64,000 nucleotides of DNA, taken from positions 1 through 64,000 of the forward strand of contig VWPU01017667.1 in assembly GCA_013398955.1 (NCBI GenBank). The letters are read 5' to 3'. The stretch comes from Callaeas wilsoni. Lineage: Eukaryota > Chordata > Aves > Passeriformes > Callaeidae. Every line of letters starts with the position of its first letter. Position 1 is the stretch's first letter. Shown one piece after another: positions 49,853-63,439 of this stretch. The notes beneath the pieces are model-generated. The model made no database searches. It was not told where the DNA came from and saw only the letters and a program-made list of their open reading frames with translations. The translations under genes and the position numbers were made by a program.

Positions 49853-52800
49853 GTAAGCTCATATTTCACCTAAAATACTTTTAACAAATACAACTCTTGC
49901 TTCAGAAAACTGAAGTTCTTCCTGTGGATCTCCATGCTTTCTGTTTCCTGTGGAGAAAACTCCTATTTGACTCCAGCTCGTTTTCTATACTCCGTTTGGT
50001 ATGTTGCTGTATTCCATTACCTCGGTTGAACCAGATTTCCAGGTGAGAACTGGTTTTGAACGTGATGTTCATTCGTCTGGTTTATAGGCGAAAACTTTGA
50101 AACTGTTGAAAAGCCTGTGCTATGTTTAGAGGGCACAGTACAATGTTAATGTGGAAGTTCGAGTTAGCTTTGAAGATTGGAGAGGTAGAATAACAGTGTT
50201 GGTATGGCACCCTGCCAGTCTACCAGCCTGCTTAGGGGTAGGATGTATTAGAGTGTGTTTCCACGTTATGGTTGAGTTGATTTAATTGGTAGCTGCAGCT
50301 CCCATATCTCTCTTGCACTTGTCTAAGCTGAGATGAGTTGTTCTGGGAACCTAAACGGGAGAGGAAAAACTAACCCAACTAATTTTCTGCAAGAGGAGGC
50401 AAGATGGGCTAGAGCAGTAACTTTGTAGGGCCGTGCTTTCATGTGACAGTCAGACATTACCCTGGCTTATCTGCTTCCTGAAGCTATATCTCATGTTCCC
50501 ACATGGGAAATGTGCCATGCTGTATAGAAACACCCTGTATATACCATCTCTAAGATGTAGCCATTGGCAGTGTAGACATTTTGGTTACTATGTGAATTGT
50601 TTGGTTTTTTTAATCAATCTCTGAGAGTAAGCTTTGCAAAAATCAGATTTTTTTCTGCTGATAATATATTTTTCTTTGGATGTTTGGAGTAAGATATGTC
50701 AGGAAGACATGTAATGGTGTTTATGATGAACTTGTTTCCTTCTTGCTTTCAGAAATAGCATACACTTAGGATAAACAGGCCTTCAGAGGTGGTATCTTCT
50801 GAAACAGGTGCGGTCTGAAAATTGATGAAAATTCAGCACTCCTATTATCAAGGCCTAGAATTCAACTTTGTCACTTCAATCATCCTTAAGTTACAGATGA
50901 AGCAAGGATGTTTACTTTACAACTCACACATTCATCTGGTTTTCTTTTCTTAGACAAGTCATATAGGCTTGTTTTACTTGAACCCAGATTTAGTTTTCTT
51001 CATCAAAGAAATTCGGACCTCTTTAATGTTTATAGATCAGAATATTTGATTGAAATTAACTTATTCACGAATATTATTGCCCATAGCTTGCATTACAAAC
51101 AACTTCTATATCTCTAAATTTTATCAGACTGATTTATTGAAGTGCAGAAGGCTTTCTGAACTGTACTGAGATTTCATCATAGGTTTTACCAGTTGCAAAA
51201 ATTCTACTCAAGACTGTAGAAAACTAGGGGGTTTCTTCCTTTTTAAGAGGAAAGACATAGCTACTCAAGCCTTTTGAGTCTTTTCTCAGTCTTTGGTGAC
51301 TGAATAAAGAACTTTCTTTTCTGTAATTTTAAATGCTATCTTAATTAAAAATATTCCAATAAAGTAAATTTTAAATACATTTTGAGTCAAGTATTTTTCA
51401 TCATTGCAGAGCTATTTTTCTGTAGTTTGTGCTTTTTTTCCAAATCTTCATTCTCTGTCAAGAAGACTCTTGAGAGTCTTGAAGATTCTATGAACTTGGT
51501 ATGCATGACAGAGGCTTGTTTACTAGTGTCCTAAAACAAAACTGTGAAACTACCTTGTGTAGTTCTCTTTCTTGTCTTTTACAACTGTTTTGTTAGCCTC
51601 AAGGATCAGCAAAATAGGAGCGTTTTCCTAAAAAGCAGAAGGTAAATGGCCTTTTATCTTTTCTGCCTAGAAGTCATTGAAATTCATGTTGCTGCTGTCT
51701 CTCAGGAATCAATAGTAGTTCAGCAGTTTTCTGAAATAATCAAGTATTAGCCTTGCACAGTATTATGAAAGCAATCATCTTAGGTGCGTGAATTAAAAAT
51801 ACTTTGAAGAGAAGCCCTGAATTCAGCAGTCTGACCCAAAATGGAACAGAAATTTGCTCTTATACCTTTGTTCCACTGTATCCAGTTTCCTAAAGTGCAA
51901 GTCTCCAAGATATATGACAAATCGACAAACTATTATCTAGCTTAGTAGCTTCATGTTGGCAGAGTACCAGTGGATGCAGGAGCCCATTAAATAGCTAATC
52001 TTTCAGGGCTGTGGCCAGAAATTCATCTGTCTCAACCTGATGCCTGTATCCAGCTGGTTGGGGCTGGGGAGGCAAGCACCACGGACAGGGGCTGCTCCAT
52101 GTCCAGCCAGAACACCTTTGGAAGTATTAGTTTGCAAAATAATCTTGTTTGAATGATATGGAAGATCTAGACTTTTTGGAGCAGCTGATGGTCAGAGCAG
52201 CATTGATCAGAGGCCATTCATCTTCAGTAGCCATCCCAGTTCATCAGACTTGGTATTATGCCAAAAATAATTTTCTGGATTTTATGGCAAATGTTGTATC
52301 ACATTTTTTGAAAGTCCAGAATAGAAGCACTATCTGTAATATCCATTTCACTCTGGATAAAGAGTGAGGACCCTGACTATCATCATAGCAGTCTTCATGC
52401 GCGAGAAGTTGGTGATTTTTCTGCATACATCAGTAATACAGCATCAGGGAGTTGGCATCTCTCCTCACAAGTGATGCAATGGGGAAAGGTTTCACAGTGG
52501 GACTTTTTGTTGCACAGTGTTTCTATGAGCAATTTCTTTGCCTATATTGTGTGACTACCAGTGACAAACTTTAAGGGCATTTCTTAGTTAGCTGGCATAA
52601 GGATGGATTACAGCCCAATATCACACAAACCCTTTTGGCAAATGATATAACTTGAAAGGTATCATTGGAAAGATTTCAGTTGCATTCCAGATCTTGTTTT
52701 TTCTTGTTTAGTGACTTAAAGGTAGAATGAGTTATCTCTAGTTCATGCCTGGTAGATAGACCCAGAAACAAATTGGCAATGACAAATTGGCTAGCTTGTC

Positions 52801-53717
52801 TCAAATTATCCCAATTTTTTATACTTAATTGCATAAAGTCAATGTTTAACACTTTCTTTACTGCTAATTCAACCTACCTAACAAATACAACTGTTGGGTG
52901 ACTACTTTATTGAACTGGAAAAATAGAGATAGCAAAAAATTAATATGGAGGAAATCAGGCAGGCGTTTGTTTTTAAATAACAGTTAACTTTGTTGCTTCA
53001 TAACCAGGTGGACAAAGTCTGGTTTTAAGGAAGTGTATGAAACAGAAAGGAAATCCTTTCCATTTCCTTCACATACCCTTTATACGTAAAAAAGAGCAAT
53101 GTGTATGGGACGCTTGGCAAATTTTCAGTAAATGGTTGTCTAGGTGTTTAGAGTTACATAATTCTGAAAACAAATTATTGAAAACCTTCTACTTCAACTC
53201 TTTTCCTCAAAGCTTACTCAGAAGACACTTTTGATACATGCTCCTTCTAAACACAAATTCTCTTACAGGTATCTGCAGTGTTTGTAAAGATGTTTCTGTT
53301 TTGTCTATATGCTCTTATCAATTTGTCAGGATTTTAGCTTTGCTTTCAGACTCTTTGCAGGTCTCACCAGAACTTTGTCCGGAAATGAGTACAGCCAAGA
53401 TACATCTATATTTAGGGCGTAACAAAATATAGTCTGATTTTTTGTCATGCACATTGTTTTATTCTAAATACTTTTTACAGTTGACTTACTGGCACTGATG
53501 GTTAATGTTTTTTAAGGTGTTTTTTCATCTTACACCTGTGAAATCTGTAATTTTTTTTTTCTTCTCCAGTACTTCTATTCAGCAATTTTGTTTTAAATCT
53601 CAACTCTTCTCTTTCGTATGAGCTCTTACACATTTTTCTGGATAGTATTTAATCTTCAGAATGTTTGTGGTTCTCTTTTAGCTACTAGGTCTCATTAATG
53701 TTACCTTTTTTCCACAG
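49853..53717 (+). other. BABAM2: BABAM2 intron 5
   Basis: About 3.9 kb, from GTAAGC to an acceptor with a long T-rich tract ending TTTTTTCCACAG. I recognised no interspersed repeats, RNA genes or extra exons. Several open frames of 60-72 codons show no similarity to known families. Confidence 0.9.
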
Positions 53718-53792
53718 ACTGGAGAATTCTCGGCTCGCTTCCTCTTGAAGTTGCCTGTCGATTTCAGCAATATTCCTACATACCTTCTCAAG
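53718..53792 (+). CDS. BABAM2: BABAM2 coding exon 6 (residues 166-190)
   Basis: Seventy-five bases, phase 0 at both ends, 25 codons. It begins [20 protein letters not shown] and ends ...TYLLK. The acceptor is CCACAG and the donor AAG|GTAAAA, weaker than the other donors because positions +5 and +6 are AA rather than GT. The residues match human BRE as recalled. They lie in the linker and second structural segment after the first UEV-like domain. The next exon, expected to begin Asp-Val-Asn-Glu, was not found before the window end. Confidence 0.97.
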
Positions 53793-56700
53793 GTAAAATG
53801 ACTGTCTAAGTTGACAGTATTTGTGAGAGAGTATGAATTATTGCAATCTCCTTAGTAATCATTTTGACTTTCACACTTTCCTGCTCTCTGAGAGTTTGAA
53901 AGTTCACCATTTCTAAATCTAGTTGGATTATGTTTTGGAAAGCTGATGTTGAACATACTGTTGTTTTGTGTGCCACTTTAGTGGCATCTTTTATATGAGT
54001 CTGTGGAATTTCATGACATGTCAGTGTTGGGATTTTTAATGAACAGTCTCAATTGTACCAGTAGTCTTGATAGTAGAAGTTAAAAAGCAAACTAAATATA
54101 CCATTTCTTAATAGGGAATGAAAGCAAATTCTGGTTACTTGAGTTGAAAGCTTCAGTGATTACTTTGCTTCATTGTTCACAATGAACACAAATTTGACCA
54201 GATACTTTTGAAAATAGGACTATAGAGTATTTTTGCAAGTTGGAATAAAAAAGCTTTTATTTCTTTGCTAAGAGGAGAAATAAAAACAGAAAAAGCAATT
54301 TGTAACAAACTACCACCATGGAAGAATTTGAAATGAGTGGTTTTTACAGCACGGGAACAGTCTCTCTTTGAAGCAGCTACTGTGGAAGCCTGTCATAAGG
54401 TCAATGTCACTATATTTAGAGAACGCAGTGAGTGATCTGGTTTTTCTGTCTATCGTGACTGTCAGAATGAAGTGCCAGAACTTCCACTGCAGATGAGGTT
54501 TGAGTCAGTTGATGTTACAAATACTTGTCTTTCCTTTAAGCCATGTGTCTGCCTTCTTAATCAGCCTTTTACTTTTAAATATTTGGAAAGAGGAACAGCT
54601 ACCTAATCTTTAAAAACTAATGTGTTGAGATGAATTTGTCGGTGTGGATTCCATTACCTCCTCTTCGATGACAGTTGTTAGAACTGTCTTCAGCTATTGT
54701 TAGATCACAATTGCGAGTATTCAGTGTTTCACCAAATAAGATGTCTCAAGCTACAAACCATGAAAATAAAGGCAGGCACAAGTATAATCTTGACTGAAAT
54801 TTTTGGTTGCAGTTTGAGATTGGAATCCTATGATCTTTCTACTTTCTGTAGATTGTTTTCTGTTTGAATAGTGAGCTGCTCCTCAAAAGTATGCAGGTAC
54901 TTTCAGTTTATTCCTGTGTTCATAAGTAGCAGCTATTCTCCCACCTGCTGCCTTTCACTGGGCTTTTTCTTCTCACTTGATGGGAATGTTTCTGGTCAAA
55001 TGTGAGAGGCTTGCCTAAGGCCTTTTCAGGAAGGTTGGTGTTAAGCAGGACTCAGCAACAGTTCACCTAGACTGCAGGATAGCTGTGATTTTCTTCCGAA
55101 AGACTCCATGGAAAAAAGAAGACTGAGAATGTATAATGTGAACTGGTGCTGTCTGCTCCTGCCAGAACTCCCAAGTGCCGTATTTTTCAGGAACAATTTT
55201 AAATGAGTCAAGAATTTCAGGACAAGTGCAGAAGGAATATGTTCAATAGCTTCAGTTGCAGGGCTGTCTTGTACCTCTCCGTTCAGTTTCTGGGAAAACC
55301 TGCAGGTTGGGAAGTGGTGTATGACTTACGTAACTGTCACCATGTAGGAACACTGTGATAGAATCTGCTGTTGTTTCTGAAGAGTAACGTTTTAATGCAT
55401 GTCAGCATACTCCTCCTTACTGTGATTCCCAGTCACGTTCACTAAACATCTTCTCTAAACAAGGTTCGTATACTGTGGGTAAATCATTAGTGCTCCACAA
55501 GTCTCTTCCTGGAGCTTTGTTCATCCTAAGTACTGAGTGATTCATTAGTCTGAAGGAAGACATGTATTTGTTTTGCATGCATATGTAGTGTGAGGTAAAG
55601 AGATGCACAGTGCAGGTAGCAGAATCAAAGTTTCCCAGTCTGCCTTTATTTTGACATATCAGAAATCTTAGTCTTAGCTTTGGTGTTTTAAAATTAATGG
55701 TTTTTTGTATATTATAGCCTGGATTTTTACAGCAGCAGATCCTTCTTGATGGGCAATGTACTAGTGAAATCCTTAGTTTTCTTAGTCAGGCTTCTGCAGT
55801 GCAAACTGGCAAGTTAACCATCTGTAGTAGGAAAGTAACATGTAGTCTGACTGAGTAGCCACGGGAGAAGAAATACTGTTTTATTCCAGAAGTATTTGTT
55901 GACAGTAGAAAAATGGCTTGATTTAGGCTCCAGCATGGGTTATGACAGAGTGTGCTTTGTAGCAGCCTGGATCTTATACCCTTGCTGCCTTTAGCTTCCT
56001 GTGTTCTGAGCTAGGTGGATGTCATCTCTTGTGACAACATAAACAACATAAAAGCAGGTAGAATCAGGACTACTCTGTTATGATTTAAATAATTATGCTC
56101 TGACTACTCCAAATTCGTAAAGCTATTAAACAAAAAAGTGGATTTTTTTTTTAGACTGTCCACATTTTTTTTTAATGAGACTTTTGACATAAATAGACCT
56201 TTAATGTATTGCAATAAAATAGTTTATTTCCATCTTGGCTGCCACTTATGCTGGTTTCAGTGCTACCTTCTGGATTATGGTACATGACTGATAGAGTGTC
56301 TATTGATGCAGTGGAAATAATTGTTAATATATTACCCTGAAAGGTGGAAGAGCAATCAGTAGTTGAAGGCTGTCAGTGTATTAAAAGCTTAATGTTTTAC
56401 TGCAGAATTTTATGTGTTTGAATTATGTTCTAGTCTGTAGCCAACCTTATAGTGTGCAGTAGCATCTCTGTAATGATTTGCAAAGTTCAAACCTGTTGTG
56501 CTTTCTCTGACATCTTCTTTTTTATGTTTAATTAATACTACTTGTATTAAAATCTGGTGAAATATTAAAGACCATTATTTTTGCCTAATCAATCACTCCT
56601 AGCATCCCGGTGATTTCTAATGCTCTTCTGAAGCTTTTATTGATATCAGTAGGTAATCACACTACAAGTATGACTGTAAAGCTTTGTATCATAAGCAAGT

Positions 56701-57759
56701 ACTCAGGTTTGAGGATGTAAGCTGTGAGATCAGTATGTAGTATTACAAAATCTTTGTGATCGTTGAGAATACACTCTGGAGTCATAAAGTGTTATTCTGT
56801 CAACTTTGTACTGATTGTGGTGAGAGTACTTCTCCTATAAAGAATAAAAGTTTGAAGGAGTAGCATAAGTTGGATTGTTATGGACGAGAGAGGTGAATTT
56901 GCCAGGTTATTTCAAAGGTATTAATGGCATTAAATTTAAAATTTAGTTCAGATGTGTGTACTTTTTAAGTAAAATAGCTGAGTGTATTAAGAAGACTGAG
57001 GATAGTTAAAAGAGCAATGCAGAGTACACTGTTTCTTCCTTCAAATTCTAAAATTGCAACAAAATTTCTTCAGTTATTCTATTAAAATTTCTTCAGATTT
57101 TATTTAGGTGGAAACATAATACCCGCTATAATGTCTGCAGCAGATAAATCTCTCTTCATAACTTCTCTTGGCATATTCCTTTGCATTTGAAAGAAAAAGC
57201 ATAATTTTGTATTTTCTATGCTAAAGAGCTGTTCTAAAAGAAATGTTGGCTTCCACTTAAAAAGCACATTCATTATTTTTTCTTTTAGAAAGTTATACTT
57301 TAATGCAAAGGTTTTTAATTGAATGTGGACCTTTGTATCCACTTTCAAATTGTTTACTTATGCAAATCCATTTGATATAAGTGAAAACTTCGTGTTGAAA
57401 CAGCCACAGAATCAAGCTGATGGCTTAAACTACTGCGAAGTTTATTATGATAAATCTTTCATTAAGGTTCTCTTATTTGAAAAGAATGTGGCTTTGGCTC
57501 GGGAAAATCCTTGTATACTTTGCCTTTTTTGCAGTTGGATTTTTAATCAGCATGTTCGTTTAGAATTAAATTCTTTTCTGTTAGTTGCAGCATTTTTAAT
57601 TTTCTCCACGGCATTTTATAAAGGGAAGTATTCACTGTACATACTTGTTTTGAGAGTCAGTCTCTAGTTCACATTTCTGCCTCTTTACAAGATACAGTGT
57701 ATGCCACAGTAATAAAAAAGGTAACAGGCTCAACATCTAAAATACCTCTTTCAAATTTT

Positions 57760-58385
57760 CATAGAATTTTTTAGGTTAGAAAAGACCTCTTAAGATCATG
57801 AAGTCCAACCATTAACCCAGCACTGCCAAGTCCACTAATAACCTCATGCCTGTCCCTAAGTGCCCCATCTGCACATCAAAAGAATGCTTCCAGAGGTGGT
57901 AACTGCACCACTTCTCTGGGCAGCCAGTTCCAGTGCCTGAACCCTCTTTCAGTGAATAAATTTTTCCAAATATCCAATCTAAACCTTGTCTGGTGCAACT
58001 TGAAGCCATTTGCTCTTCTCCTGTTACTTGTTATCTGGGAGAAGAGTCTGACCCCCACCTCATTACAACCTCCTTTCAGGTGTTTGTAGAGAGAGATAAG
58101 GATCCTCCTTGAGCCTCCAATTCTCCAGACTAAGTAACCCCAGATGCCTCATCCACTCATCAAAAGACTTGTGCTCCAGACCCTTCCCCCGCTCTGTTGC
58201 CCATCTCTGGACATGCTCCAGCCCTTCAATGTCTTTCTTGTAAGAGGCCCAGAACTGGACACAGCATTCGAGGTGTGGCCTCACCAGTGCTGAGTACAAG
58301 GGCACGGTCACTGCCCTGGTTCTGCTGGGCACACTATTGCTGATACAAGTCAGCATGCCATTGACCTTCTTGGCTACCTAGGTAC
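57760..58385 (-). mobile_element. CR1 LINE 3' fragment with ORF2 C-terminus, minus strand
   Basis: This is the longest CR1 copy in the window, about 625 bases, antisense to BABAM2. Its minus-strand frame at 58356-58063 reads as the C-terminal part of the CR1 reverse transcriptase ([41 protein letters not shown]). The 3' UTR with 'aagtccaaccattaacccag' and 'gtccctaagtgcccc' follows, ending at a CATAGAATTTT tail at 57760. The frame is closed before the end and the 5' part is missing, so the copy is dead. Its wording differs from the other copies and marks another CR1 subfamily. Confidence 0.93.
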
Positions 58386-61300
58386 ATTCATTCTGTGTAG
58401 TTTTGTTTCATTCTTGGTAGTTTTTGTCAGCTAGGGGCACATATGTAATCATAATGACAAATTATTAAAAACCTCCAGCTCAGTAATTTGCAAATTGTAC
58501 TTGTTTATGTGACTGTAGTATGATTGCACAGTATTAGTGAATTTCAGAGTATGTTGCCAGTGATGCTATTAAAAACAAGGCATTTAGGTATTTTTCTTCT
58601 TCTTTCCGTGGCATTTTTTTAGGTTTTGACTAAGATGTTCCCTGATTAACACCACCTTCTTGTATGTATTTTTTAAAGTATTCATTTCCTATTTGTATGT
58701 ACCTGCTCGTAGTGCTCCGGTGAACAGCTGATATCAGGACTCATTTAGCTATGATGCTGTGACCAGCAGCTCTCCAATAATTTTTCATTATTGAAGTGTG
58801 AAGGAAATACTCAGCCCAGACCTGTTTCTTTTGAGGATGCTTTTTTTTTTATGATGACCATTGTATTTAGTGCATATCTTTTAGAACTGAAATAAATAAC
58901 AGACATTGTCTAGACGCATTGCCAGGGGCCAAACAGTTGTGTGTAAGATTGTCAATGGAAGAGGTTTATCCTCAAGTTCAAATTGAAAGATAAGAACATA
59001 TTTGTGTTTCTTTCCTTACTCTGATTTCATCATTTGGAAGTCTCTTAAAAGATTTCACTGCAACTTTTGTTTACAACATAGACAAAATTCCGGGTACTGT
59101 AAAAAGGCTGCAATACTTGTCTATGTTTGAGTAATTAACTATAGTAGAGGAAAAACAAAAGTGTAACATGCATGGTCAAATGAGATTTTTTTCCAGGCCA
59201 ATTTCTTGACTGTTGTGCTTTAGCAGTTTGATTTATTGGGCAGTATTTAAGGTTTGTGTTAAATTGCTGCAAATACCAAAACACAAATACACTTGTATAA
59301 AAAGTTCTAATGCTGTTTAAAAAACCTGAGTTAAATATCCTGAAAAAGAATAATATTTTCTTTTGCTTTTAAACTTAATTGATTTTGTTTGTAGCTGACT
59401 AACTAAAACCTGATGTGTAGTATGTTGAGGTCACAAAGTCAGCGGCAAGAATGATGTGGAGTTCAGATATGACTTGATCTTTTTGCACTAGACTGTTTTA
59501 GTCTATGCCAGGCAGCTACCTGTCAAAGGAATGTAGAATATTACGCAGCATATACTATTTGGCTACCTTCCAAAACATATTTATGTTGTATTGGATAGAA
59601 GGATGGACCTGCATACCATATGAAGCTTGTCAGGTCTGTAGTGCCTGGTGTCATTTTACCTCTTTTACCAATAACAAAACTAGAAGTTTATAAGACTGAT
59701 AGATAATCCCGAAATACTATGTAGTTTTCGTAATTCACAATACTCTGACCATGCTTTACATAGAGATCTTTTAGGCTACCTTAGATTGCTGTTAATATTA
59801 TACTACTTAAGACTTTGTGACAAAAGCACAAAGTTAGCTTCCTGAATTGCATTCCATAAAGTATTCCTTATCTTGAGATGTATACAGGCATTTGTAGCAA
59901 ATAGTTTAAGTTTTAAAAGTAGATGACAGTATGATATTCACTAGATTGATTACTATACCAGCATGAACCTACTTAAGCAGAATATTGGATCATCAAAGAT
60001 TGTCTGGGTTTCTTGTGTTAATAAAGGCAAACTTTATGACACACAATTATAATGAGCCATTGAGATTTTAGATTAGAAATGGGTCTGTGCAAGTTAGTAC
60101 TGGCAGTATTTGAAACAGTATCATTTGTAGCAGCTGAAGACAGTAAATTGCATGATCTAGAGGCTGGGAAAATAAATGTAAGTTGTGTGTGCAGAAGACA
60201 TTTATCGGTAATAGATGTCATTGATAATTGTCTCTTAGAGACTTTCAATTTAGCCTGTCTCCAGTAATCTGTGATCTGTTTTTGCTCTCCACGTTTTTCA
60301 TTGAAAATAATAACAAAGTACCAGTGAGGAAGTGCTCCTTTACCTCGATATGTCGGCCATTGTCAGAGTAGCAGCTGAGTGCCAGAAGCAGGCAAAACTC
60401 CAAGCAGTGGACCTTACATATTGACTGAAGCAAAAAATAAAATGGGGAGGGGAAAGAAAGTGTCTTCATGTCATGAACTGTTTCTGGTAGTTTAAAAAGT
60501 TGTGGAATCAGAAAACTAGACTTTTTTTGTGCTGAAATATTTTAAGTGTCTAGTTTTTCATTATAGCTTAAAAAACATAAGATCTGTCAGCTGTAAAGGT
60601 TTGGGGGTTTTGTTTTGGCTTTCTATTTTGCAAGATGTTTCACTTGTTACTATAGGTAAAAATGCATAAGATCTTTCATATTCCACTGTATTGTGCTTCT
60701 TGGCTGGTCTTAGTTGTATTATTGACCTCACAGAGGTTTTCAGAATAGGTCAGCTCTTGTTTTGTCACAGAATTTACTGATTCTGGTATTGGAGAGTTAA
60801 GAGTAAAGTGATAACTGCTATAGTTCAGTGAAGCTGCAGAAATACTTACAGACACTATGATTTAATTAGTCATCCTTTCATGATTTTGTTCTTAATATCT
60901 TCTGCCCACAAACCAAGGGAAGCAAAGCTCTATAAAAGTGTACTTTATGATCAAAACATGTTATATTTGAATTCTGGGAAAAAAAAATTCGCTTCATTCT
61001 CACTAAATTTATTAGTACAGCTTTTCCAGAACAAGATGACTTGTTTGTAGCATCTAGTCACTAAAACCACATAAAACATATTAGTGTCAGGAGCACCTTA
61101 ATCTCCATATGCTGAAAGCCGAAAGCAATTTTTTTAAATCAGCTTTTTCTGTAATTTATTGGAAGATTTTGTTAATAAGATCTGTCAACTGGAACAGCTC
61201 ATTCTGCACAGCTGATGATTTTTATAGGTTATGATCTTAATATGAATCATAGTCTCCAATCAACTGTATTTCTGATGACAGTTCTTTTATTTTTAAACAT

Positions 61301-63112
61301 TTTATTTTTATAATGCAATAGTAAAGACCACCACATCTACTGATAAATCTTACAATATTCGTCTCAATTTCTGTGAATTCACCTCAAATTTGCTAGAGCT
61401 ATTAATTTGCTATTCAGATATGACTAGAGATAGGGAAAATTTTCACTATTTTTCTTTAAAACATTAAGAAAAATAAGTTAAAAAGAGCAGCTTTTGAAAG
61501 CCTTTTTTGCATCTGGTGGGAAAGTTTATAGACACGTTATGTTGCGTGACTTGGTTCAGATTTACTGCCTTGTTAGGGCTTGTAATTTGTACTATTGCTT
61601 TACATTTGCATTTTATGTATTGCATAGGAAGAATGGAATTCAATAGCCATAAAAATAATTGCAGGTTATTACATAATGACGGCGCTTGTTTTATCTGTCA
61701 TGGTCTGCCCATAGTATGTAGAACAAGCAATGTACAGTGGTCTTAAACTGGGAAGTGGATCTTGGAAATACATATTTTTAAAACTCTTGCATTCGTTCTC
61801 CACTGCTCTTTCTTCTTGAAAGAAAAAATATTTGAGAAGTTGTTGAGCACAGAATTTGAAGGTAGCAAATTATCTATAACATTCATGGACCAGCAAATCT
61901 GTATTTGCAAATACAGAAGTATATAAAGCATGATAGTAGGATTTTATGAAAGATATTTCCATGCTGAGCCCCCAGCCTCTTTCTAATATTGGTATTCTTC
62001 CTAAGGCTTCGGATCAGGGCTTAAATCCTACAGCAGCTCATATGTTGACATTTTAAAGTAAATTTTGTTTATATAAGTGCCAGTTGCTGTTAAAAAGACT
62101 GGGTTGGTTTAATGTTCTGGGATTCTTCTGTTCAGACTTTCAGCTTGCTAGACTACGTCTCCTTAAGAAAGAATAGTACTAACGTGAATGTACATCTATA
62201 TGATGATTTCATAAGATTCTTAGTCATACTTGGTTTGAATTCTGTGATTTGCATTGGTAACTTCTCTTTTGTTAAATATACAAAATCCTTTGATGGCTGT
62301 CAGTCTTAAAAGGAGATTTCATTTGTTTGGGTTTTTAAAAAAAATACATGTCTTAAAATAACCATGTTGTGGAGTGTGTAACACTACTCACTTTTACTTG
62401 GTTTCATAGGTTTAGAGGTTTAAGCCAAAAATAAAAAAATTAAAGTTTTAATGTTGAAACAGTTACTCTCAGCAGTAAACATTCTGAGGTTGACTGATCC
62501 ATCACTTTTATTTTTGTCTAATTGATACTGGCAATGTCATTAATCATAATACTATAAAACATAAAGTAAAAACAAAAAAAATTGGATGTTCTGCTGTTTT
62601 TCTTCCATGTTACCAAAGGAATGCACAGCATTTTGACCACCAGTTCTTAGCTCATAATGTCCCATGTTTCTGTAAAAAGCTTTTAATTTCTATAGTAACT
62701 TCTGTTTAGGAAGGTAGTTGCTAGTTTACAGAAGGTGTATGTAGTTGTTTTCTTTTTTAGAAGGAGAGTTTAGATGGAGAAGGGTAAAGGAGAGTCCGCC
62801 TTGTCCAGCAGCAACTCAGTGAGACAGTGAAAGAACAACAAATAAAACAGACGTCTTGACTCTCTATTTCTGTTTTAACAGTTTAGGTGTTCATGCTAGA
62901 ACTTGAATGTCTTTCGCATGCTGGGACCTGTAATCATTGGAAACAGCACATCCATGGGAGAGAAGGGGCAGTGGGGAGGAGCATTAATTTGGCTTCATTG
63001 GGTGCAATTAGGTGCACTCCATAGGCTTTAACAGGTTACCAGTACATCAAAATTTGGGCAAGAAGGTGTCCATGAATTAAATGTTGGTTTTGAGTTGTGT
63101 AATGATCTGTCT

Positions 63113-63439
63113 GGAGTGCACATATAATACTTAAATATACCCATATAATACCAATACAAAGTCCTTCTGGTGAAGGAAAATAGTGAAATACAGTTAAACT
63201 GATAATGCTGTTCCATCTCTTGGAGTGCACATATAATACTTAAGTATACCCATATAATACCAATACAAAGTCCTTCTGGTGAAGGAAAATAGTGAAATAC
63301 AGTTAAACTGATAATGCTGTTCCATCTCTTGGAGTGCACATATAATACTTAAGTATACCCATATAATACCAATACAAAGTCCTTCTGGTGAAGGAAAATA
63401 GTGAAATACAGTTAAACTGATAATGCTGTTCCATCTCTT
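63113..63439 (+). repeat. tandem array, 3 copies of a 109-base unit
   Basis: Units at 63113-63221, 63222-63330 and 63331-63439. Copies 2 and 3 are identical as read. Copy 1 differs by one base (ACTTAAATAT versus ACTTAAGTAT). Each unit starts GGAGTGCACATATAATACTT and ends ATGCTGTTCCATCTCTT. Because 109 is not a multiple of three, successive units are read in different frames, and long minus-strand open frames run through the array by chance. Sequence on either side is single copy. Confidence 0.97.

Noticed and set aside
57323..57667. 114-codon plus-strand open frame in intron 6
   Set aside because: Hydrophobic and cysteine-containing, but no family resemblance, no splice phase fit and no start context. 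Judged to be chance.
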